A DNA stretch of 64,000 nucleotides from Neurospora tetrasperma FGSC 2508 (Eukaryota > Ascomycota > Sordariomycetes > Sordariales > Sordariaceae): assembly GCF_000213175.1 (NCBI RefSeq), contig NW_009799102.1:2091774-2155773 (forward strand), in the 5' to 3' direction. The notes below the pieces were generated by a model. That model made no database searches. It was given only the letters and a program-made list of their open reading frames with translations, and had not been told where the DNA came from. This document shows positions 58,274 through 64,000 of the stretch, piece by piece; position 1 is the first letter of the stretch; every line of letters begins with the position of its first letter. The position numbers and the translations under genes are program-made.

Positions 58274-59489
58274 GATGTTTGTGTGTTGTATGTGAATGTC
58301 GGCCGCGGGTGGTGATGCGGCTACGCGGGCGGTGTAAATCGGTGGGCGAAAGAGGGGAAGTCAGGGGAAGCTGAAGCTGGCCGCCTTGGGTCGAAGGGTG
58401 GGAGGAGAGTGCGGGTGGCGTGGATTAATTAAGGTTGGGGTGGGTGGATGGTATTAGAGCTCTAGATCGTCAGGTCGTGCAGTTGGACATGAAAAGAAGT
58501 AACAAGACAAAACGACCAAAGCCCCTCCGCGATTGAGGCTGTCTATGGTCGGTGTCGTGTCGGTCTGTTGGGAGGAGGTTGTGATATGGATGGGATCGAA
58601 GTCACAGTGAATAGCGTAGTGCTGCTGTGTTGTTAGAGGCATTCGGGGCAGTGAGCTGGAGCGGATTTGGTGCAGCGCATCCCGTCTGCCTGTCCATTGT
58701 TGCCAGATTGCGGATAACAGCTGCCCCCCCAGCCCCTGACGTTGGCACCACTGGACTTTTCCCTCTTGCTGGCTTCAAGGCTGATGCAACCCACACGGCA
58801 CAGCTCAGGGGCAAGTTGGCAACAGCAAGATGAGAGCCCGGGCCCATCCATGTTAAACCCTAACCCTTACCCTTCATATTCTACACTGCCTACACTACAT
58901 CCGTACTGACAACTGTTACTTCTTTCCATCCACATGATGTGGTGACCTATATATACACATATCCTTCAACAATATCCAAATAGCTATCGATACATCTTCG
59001 TGTGAAGTTTCAGAACCATCTCTACTTGTGCTTCCTATAAAGCCCTCAGACCGAACTGTGGGAGAAACCCTTATTTGATGACGTACAAAGCGCCTGGTGC
59101 ATGAACTTCTAGGATGGCCCAAGCTTCCCCGCTGTCACGATGGTGGGGTCGCGACTTTTCGAACTTCAACGTTTCTCCATGTCTCACTCGCTACTTATCA
59201 CTCGACGAACATCCAGCACATGAATGATCTTTATAAACTACACATCGACAGTGATTACTCCCAAGAGAAGTCACCGAGCCAAGAACCACGCTTAACTCAC
59301 CAGAACAACGATATCCATTTCTTTGCGGCAGTCATTCAGCCTCGTCAGGACACAACACACGTTACACCTTCAACCTCGGCTGAAAGTACACAGAAGCTAC
59401 AGTCACTTTCACCAAGAGGCGTCTCAAGTCTCACTTCAGTGACTGATCGTTTCCACACTTGCATCACAAACCCTTTGAAAACACCGATC
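58274..59489. promoter_or_regulatory. Divergent sec31/RRM-protein intergenic region
   Basis: 1.2 kb with no supported gene. AAACCCTAACCC at 58855-58866 is a telomere-repeat-like (telo-box) motif of the kind bound by Tbf1/TRF-type factors in other fungi. Confidence 0.4.
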
Positions 59490-60001
59490 ATGACAGACAC
59501 CACGCGTTGGAAAGCCACCGTTCACATTCGCGGTCTTGCACCCGCCGTGACGACAGCCACCATTCACGACGCCTTCATTCCCTTTGGCGAGATCGTCGAT
59601 ATCTCGCTGCCCAAGAATGAGAAGCCCGACTCAACGGATCCGCACAGGGGCTTCGCCTATGTCGAGTACGAGGATGAAGAAGACGCTAAAGAGGCCATCG
59701 ACAACATGGACCAGTCCGAGCTGTTTGGCAGAGTAATCAGGGTCTCGGCGGCAAAGATCCCCAAGAGCGCGAAAGAAGGGTTGGGATCCAAGACTGCCGT
59801 TTGGGAGCAGGTGAGTTTCATCTATGGGGGATGCTCGGGAATCACAGTTTATACCTAGACTCATACTAATGCGCTGGCTCACAGGAAGGATGGCTGGCTG
59901 AGAATGCCGTCAGTGAGGAGGATCGTTTGGCTGCTACCGCGCCTGATGACCCTATGCAGGGCCTCGAGGGACTAGATGTTGCTGGACCGAAACCGCAATA
60001 G
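59490..60001 (+). CDS. RRM protein like the RNA-binding domain of cyclophilin E (PPIE)
   Basis: Exons 59490-59810 and 59885-60001 give 145 aa. One RRM fills residues about 8-90: RNP2 is VHIRGL and RNP1 RGFAYVEY. Text shared with human PPIE includes AFIPFGEIVDISLP, AIDNMDQSELFGRVIRV and, after the splice, VWEQEGWL in place of the PPIE linker VWxxxxWL. The cyclophilin domain that follows in PPIE is absent; the protein ends in a short acidic tail, GLDVAGPKPQ. PPIE is found in activated spliceosomes, so a role there is inferred. The frame is open upstream of the ATG for 131 codons (from 59097), but family similarity begins right at this start. Confidence 0.88.
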
Positions 60002-60435
60002 AGATCGGTCGTTGCTTGGTCCGTCTTCAGCAAATGGACTCTCCCCGGCGAGGGTCGGGGGGAGAGAAGCGAGTTTCTGTGTTGATACCCGGAAAGAAAA
60101 GCATTGCATGGCTACGGCGTTAAATGGCATCATTGGGACTTGGGTGTATTTTTTTTGGAAGTGTATCACATTCTGTTGCTTCTTTTTTACCATTTGACAT
60201 CAAAATCGACAATGTCACTTGAACACCGGCACTCGGGAGCCCTCACTGAGCCAAAAATGACAGCCATCACCCGTCCGACCACATTCAACTCTTTTGTAGG
60301 ATTAACCGTGTTGATTCCTGGTCATCATGTACAATGCTACGCCAAAAAAAAAATGGAGGCAACCTTTCTCGAGAACACTTTCCTCGTTCCCTTATCGATT
60401 ATACGCCCCATGCACAAAAATCCCTGGTTGTTCGT
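60002..60435. other. Convergent 3' flanks
   Basis: 434 bp between two 3' ends; nothing else seen. Confidence 0.5.
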
Positions 60436-61078
60436 TTAGTGCTTCTCTTCGTGAGCAGCGTGGAGGGCGTGCGAATCGGCAGCGCGGTTCTGGCGCTTGA
60501 GACGGATGGTCTTGTCAACGACAAGGTGGCGAGTGATGGAGTAGATGGCAGCGCTGACGGCGAAACCGACGACAACACCTACTCAGTCGAACAATTCCCC
60601 CCCTTATCAGCACTCGATCCAGGATGGCATCCATATGTATAATAGCTTGGTGCAAGCTTACCGAGAGGCCACAACTCAGCGGGAATGGTCTTGATGCGCA
60701 TGCGGAGGCGCTGGGAGACGGTGTGGGCTGTACCGTAGATGACGTTGTCAGTCGCGGATATCCCCCCCTCGCGCAATTATTTTAAAACCCTCCATCTCCA
60801 TTGCCAACTGGGGTAAATGCTCCTGAAGCTCCGGGAAATTGTGTAATAGCTTTTGTTGTCGTAGAATGCAACGGTTGGGTTGTTCGTTCACGTACCGGCC
60901 TGCTCCTCCTTCTATAGCAAGACAAAAAATCCCTTGGTTAGTAACTCTGACGCAATGGCACCTCCCAAAGCTTCGGAAAAGTCGCGGACTCGAGACCGGG
61001 TATAGCTCTTACGGGAATGGGGCGCATCATGCGGGGGGTCTGGCGGAAAGCCTGGCGGGCGACACGGGAGGCGAACAT
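60436..61078 (-). CDS. B12D/MLRQ-type small mitochondrial inner-membrane protein
   Basis: Four exons, 61078-61013, 60911-60896, 60727-60662 and 60578-60436, give 96 aa. Exon 2 is only 16 nt (KEEQA plus one base) and is needed to keep the phase. The N terminus MFASRVARQAFRQTPRMMRP is a typical Arg-rich mitochondrial presequence. The core TIPAELWPLGVVVGFAVSAA forms one membrane helix (about 48-66), followed by VVDKTIRLKRQNRAA. This layout fits the B12D/NADH-ubiquinone reductase MLRQ (NDUFA4-like) family in fungi, whose members associate with complex I or IV; I am less sure of the family than of the gene. It is head-to-head with cox6b, 675 bp apart, which supports a respiratory role. Confidence 0.75.
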
Positions 61079-61753
61079 CTTGCCGGCGTGGAATTGAGTG
61101 GAGATTTGTCTTGAGGGATGGTGTTGCGCTACCGCGGTGGACGAAGAGCAGCTTTTGCGATCGAGGTTGGCAATTGAACTTTTGGCTTCTTTCTTTGCCT
61201 CAAATCAAGATGCGGGAGTTCGAGCGTTGAGCTTCGTTCGGCTGCACGGACACTAGCCGGGGGGGTTCCACCTGCTGTTAGGTGAGGTCAGCTCACCGCA
61301 GCTGGCGTCCAGCTGTCCTGGATTCGGTCGAGGAATCATCGCCCGTCGGAGTGCCGTCACCATTCGGGGTTGCCAAGACGCTGCATGAGTGCTGACGGGA
61401 GGTGCGAAAATTGGTGCCTCAGGCTTCCGAATCGAGGCAGTCTCTACAGCGGACGAAGTTCTGGCTTTCAGAAGGTGCATTGCCTGGCACTGCCTGGACG
61501 GGGAAGGAGGACAGCGCACTGACTGCAATTCGTCAGAGCTACCAAAAGCTAGCACCCGTGCTGTGGAATCGATCCACTCGGCTCACCTCGCCTCATCATC
61601 GACGCAAAGGTCAGAATCTCACAGCAGCTCTTCCACGTCCCCGTCAACACCCGCACCTGGTCCAATCCCACAAGCCATTGAGCTTCCGCCTCAACACCAA
61701 CTCCCAGACACCACCCACCACCCCCGCGACCACCACCGCAAACCACCGCCAAC
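61079..61753. promoter_or_regulatory. Shared MLRQ-like/cox6b promoter
   Basis: A 675-bp divergent region between two small mitochondrial protein genes. No specific site is claimed. Confidence 0.4.
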
Positions 61754-62769
61754 ATGTCCGACGACGAGCGCGTTACCAAGCCCTTCAAGTTCGTCACTGG
61801 TACGTACAGGTTTAGTCCCTGAGCATTGGACCTCTGCTCCCCCAAGCAAAGATCTAAATTCCCTCGGCAAAAAATCATGCCGTGACCTCATTGCGCCGGG
61901 CCGGAATTGATTGCTAACAAACGCACGTTGCAGCCGGTATGCAACAACCTTTACTTTTGCTTTTCAAACATATTTAGCTCCTCCGCCGAATTTGCCGAAG
62001 ATCGGCAGCAAGCCTTTAAATGCTTCACTCGCGATCTCGCCGGAATCCCCGATATACCCCGGCTGAAGATAGAGCTCAAGCTCTTTTGGCACGGGGAAAG
62101 AAGAGGAGTGCATTGTGGAGACCCCCGAACATCGAACTTTGCGCGGCACGGGGCAAACACCCCTTCTCCATGCCCGCAGCTGCTAGCTTTGCGGATGCGG
62201 ATCACGAGCGAGCGAGCAGAGCCATCAAAACCAGCGCCAAAGAGAAATCGCCGAAAAAAGAAAAACCTGTGTTCTGACGTATTGCGTGTTTTTTCAAAAA
62301 CTATTAGGTGTCGACGCCCGTTTCCCCAACGTCAACCAGACCAAGCACTGCTGGCAAAACTACGTCGATTACCACAAGTGCATTCTCGCCAAGGGCGAGG
62401 ACTTCGCTCCCTGCCGCCAGGTTAGCCGCACCACCACCACTAAATTCACCACTGCCCCCAGCTGTTGCTTTGCCGGATGAGAAAGAGAAAGGAGAAACGT
62501 GGGGGCCGGATGGGATGCAAAGCCAGACCGAGGACGACAAAGCTACGAAACGAAAAGGGACCCGAATGCTGACTGACACCTCGCCGTTTATTAGTTCTGG
62601 CTCGCCTACCGCTCTCTCTGCCCCAGCGGCTGGTACCAGAGATGGGACGAGCAGCGTGGTACGTAACGGGAAACGATCTTTTTTCCACTGCTAGAAAAGG
62701 GCCAACGGAGGGCATGTTCACTGACAACTTCTTACAGAGGCTGGCAACTTCCCCGTCAAGCTGGAGTAA
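61754..62769 (+). CDS. cox6b: Cytochrome c oxidase subunit VIb (Cox12/COX6B)
   Basis: Best model: exons 61754-61799, 61934-61936, 62308-62420, 62595-62658 and 62738-62769, giving 85 aa. The 3-nt exon CCG follows a perfect TGCTAAC branch point (61912-61918) and TTGCAG acceptor and precedes a GTATGC donor; it adds Ala16 without changing phase. Without it the protein is 84 aa. Family features are RFPNVNQTKHCWQNYVDYHK, Cys31-x9-Cys41 and Cys52-x10-Cys63 (the disulphide pairs of the CHCH fold), CPSGWYQRWDEQRE and the end NFPVKLE. The protein sits on the intermembrane-space side of complex IV. The third intron has an unusual GTTAGC donor. Confidence 0.93.
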
Positions 62770-63256
62770 ATACCCCTGAAACGCTTGTATGACGCGACAG
62801 GAATAGGTGGGTGGATGATGACAAAGGTCAACCACCTATCAGGACTCACTTCACCCTACATCGAACCTAGTTGTATTAGAAAGCTCTTGGTAGTATGGGG
62901 GAATGCACATAGAGAGTATCTTGGGGTTGGCGAGACGAGGGTTTCCCGTTGAATCTTGCTGAAGTGATGTCATCAAAATAGAAAGTGAATCGAATCAGAG
63001 CTCCTTTAGTGAACTGAATTCGGTATTTCACTAGGCTTTGTATGATGTGGCCTAGACGTATAGTACGTGGTATCATGAAAACCCCCTTTATCCCTATTCG
63101 CTACCTCGTGATGAGACAATATAAACATACCAAACTCCCGATAACGCCAAATATGAGTTGTCTTCCCGAGGCAGTCAAGTAAGTCAGGTTCACCCGTTAC
63201 ATCCCAACTTACACCACCGAGATCTCCATGAGTCTATGACATCTTCCATCGAACTC
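62770..63256. other. Convergent intergenic region, cox6b and sde2
   Basis: 3' flanks only; no gene seen. Confidence 0.5.
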
Positions 63257-64000
63257 TCACTCATCATCAGAGCTCATAAACTCATCATCGTCATCAAAGC
63301 CAGCGAAGGTCTTGATCTGCGCCTTCGGCTGCACCGTCTCCTTCTCTTTGCCTTTCAGCTTTTCCTTGTCCACCACCATCTTCGGTTCCGGCTCCGGTTC
63401 CGATGGTGGTGTAGCCGCACCATCCCGCTCACTCTCCTTCTCATCCTCACTCATCGCTTCACCCCCGGAAGACGACCCACTCCCACTCCCCGAACCGCCC
63501 TCCCCAGGATTCGCTGCATTCGCCGCAGCCGCCGTAGCCGCCAACATCGACAGATTATCCGTGTACGCGCCCTTCTTCAGAGCCGTCATCACCGCCTCCC
63601 TCGTCCTCTCATCCAGCTCCTCCTTATCCTCCACCCACTTACCATCCAACATGAATCCCCCACCTCCTGCCTTCCCATGCCTGATCTCCTCCTGCCGCTT
63701 TTCCGTCTGCTCTACAATTTGCTGCCACCGCTTCCTTCGCTTCTCTTTTTCTTTTTTCTCCATGTCGGGTTTGATGGCCAGGTAATCGGCCAACGCCTTG
63801 GCCTCTGTGATGGTCCGCAAACGTCGTCCATCTAGGTTACGCGAGGATCCGTTGTCTTCCCCTTGCAAGCCGTTCTTCTTGCGTTTTGAAGACATGCGCC
63901 CGCCTTGGGCGCGAAGCTGAGAACCGAAACCGCCTTTGCCGCCGCAGAGCGGGAGGGAGAGGCGGAGGGGGAGAAAGTCATTGTTTCCGAGACCTGGCAG
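63257..64000 (-). CDS. sde2: Sde2, processed splicing/silencing factor (5' part outside window)
   Basis: The frame is open from the window edge (64000) to TGA at 63259-63257, 247 codons plus stop. It shows the end of the ubiquitin-like fold, then the processing site [17 protein letters not shown] at about 63946-63896. By analogy with fission yeast Sde2, deubiquitinases cut after GG (between 63938 and 63937), leaving a Lys-started C-terminal protein. Then comes the conserved [20 protein letters not shown] helix and a Lys/Arg/Glu helix ([18 protein letters not shown]). The tail is Gly/Ser-rich and acidic, ending MSSDDE. Sde2 promotes excision of selected introns and, in S. pombe, telomeric silencing. 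The start ATG and most of the ubiquitin-like domain lie beyond the window. Confidence 0.9.
   Translation of the reverse strand: MPGLGNNDFLPLRLSLPLCGGKGGFGSQLRAQGGRMSSKRKKNGLQGEDNGSSRNLDGRRLRTITEAKALADYLAIKPDMEKKEKEKRRKRWQQIVEQTEKRQEEIRHGKAGGGGFMLDGKWVEDKEELDERTREAVMTALKKGAYTDNLSMLAATAAAANAANPGEGGSGSGSGSSSGGEAMSEDEKESERDGAATPPSEPEPEPKMVVDKEKLKGKEKETVQPKAQIKTFAGFDDDDEFMSSDDE

Noticed and set aside
59097-59489. N-terminal extension of the RRM protein
   Set aside because: The open frame upstream shows no domain, while similarity to PPIE begins at the ATG at 59490.

Overview
The window comes from a filamentous ascomycete, most likely the Neurospora/Sordaria group of the Sordariomycetes. Genes have short introns (about 60-120 nt) with GTAAGT/GTATGT-type donors and CTAAC/CTGAC-type branch points. 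A dispersed 5S rRNA gene with a Neurospora-style TATA box lies at 1076-1194, and there is a clear nuc-2 (PHO81) orthologue. I resolve 19 protein-coding genes (one cut by the right edge), one 5S rRNA gene and one assembly gap. No intact transposon, virus-like element, tRNA or CRISPR array was found. All exon joins were worked out by hand from splice signals, reading phase and family sequence.

Left part (1-17.2 kb): an unrecognised broken frame at the far left; 5S rRNA (+); a membrane-anchored carboxylesterase (-); an unrecognised serine-rich protein with a tandem Cys/His repeat (-); DASH subunit dad2 (-) head-to-head with shugoshin (+); chaperonin subunit cct3 (+); and a PRKRIP1 homologue (-).

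Middle (17-38 kb): a histidine-phosphatase (phosphoglycerate-mutase-like) protein (+); an S/T-rich single-pass membrane protein (-); a 4.4-kb stretch without a convincing gene; nuc-2, whose start codon is split by an intron (-); a CUE-domain protein (-) head-to-head with ESCRT-III vps20 (+).

Right part (38-64 kb): a DUF2293 protein (-) head-to-head with a DHX35-type DEAH helicase (+); a single-pass membrane protein with a long proline-rich tail (+); an N gap whose two flanks are near copies of each other; COPII coat sec31 (-) head-to-head with a cyclophilin-E-like RRM protein (+); a B12D/MLRQ-type mitochondrial protein (-) head-to-head with cytochrome c oxidase subunit VIb (+); and the 3' part of sde2 (-).

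Three themes stand out. Several head-to-head pairs join functionally related genes (dad2/shugoshin, cue5/vps20, MLRQ-like/cox6b). Four genes are homologues of spliceosome-associated proteins (PRKRIP1, DHX35, PPIE-type RRM, SDE2). Some genes have unusual exon structure: an AT|G split start codon in nuc-2, a probable 3-nt exon in cox6b and a 16-nt exon in the MLRQ-like gene.
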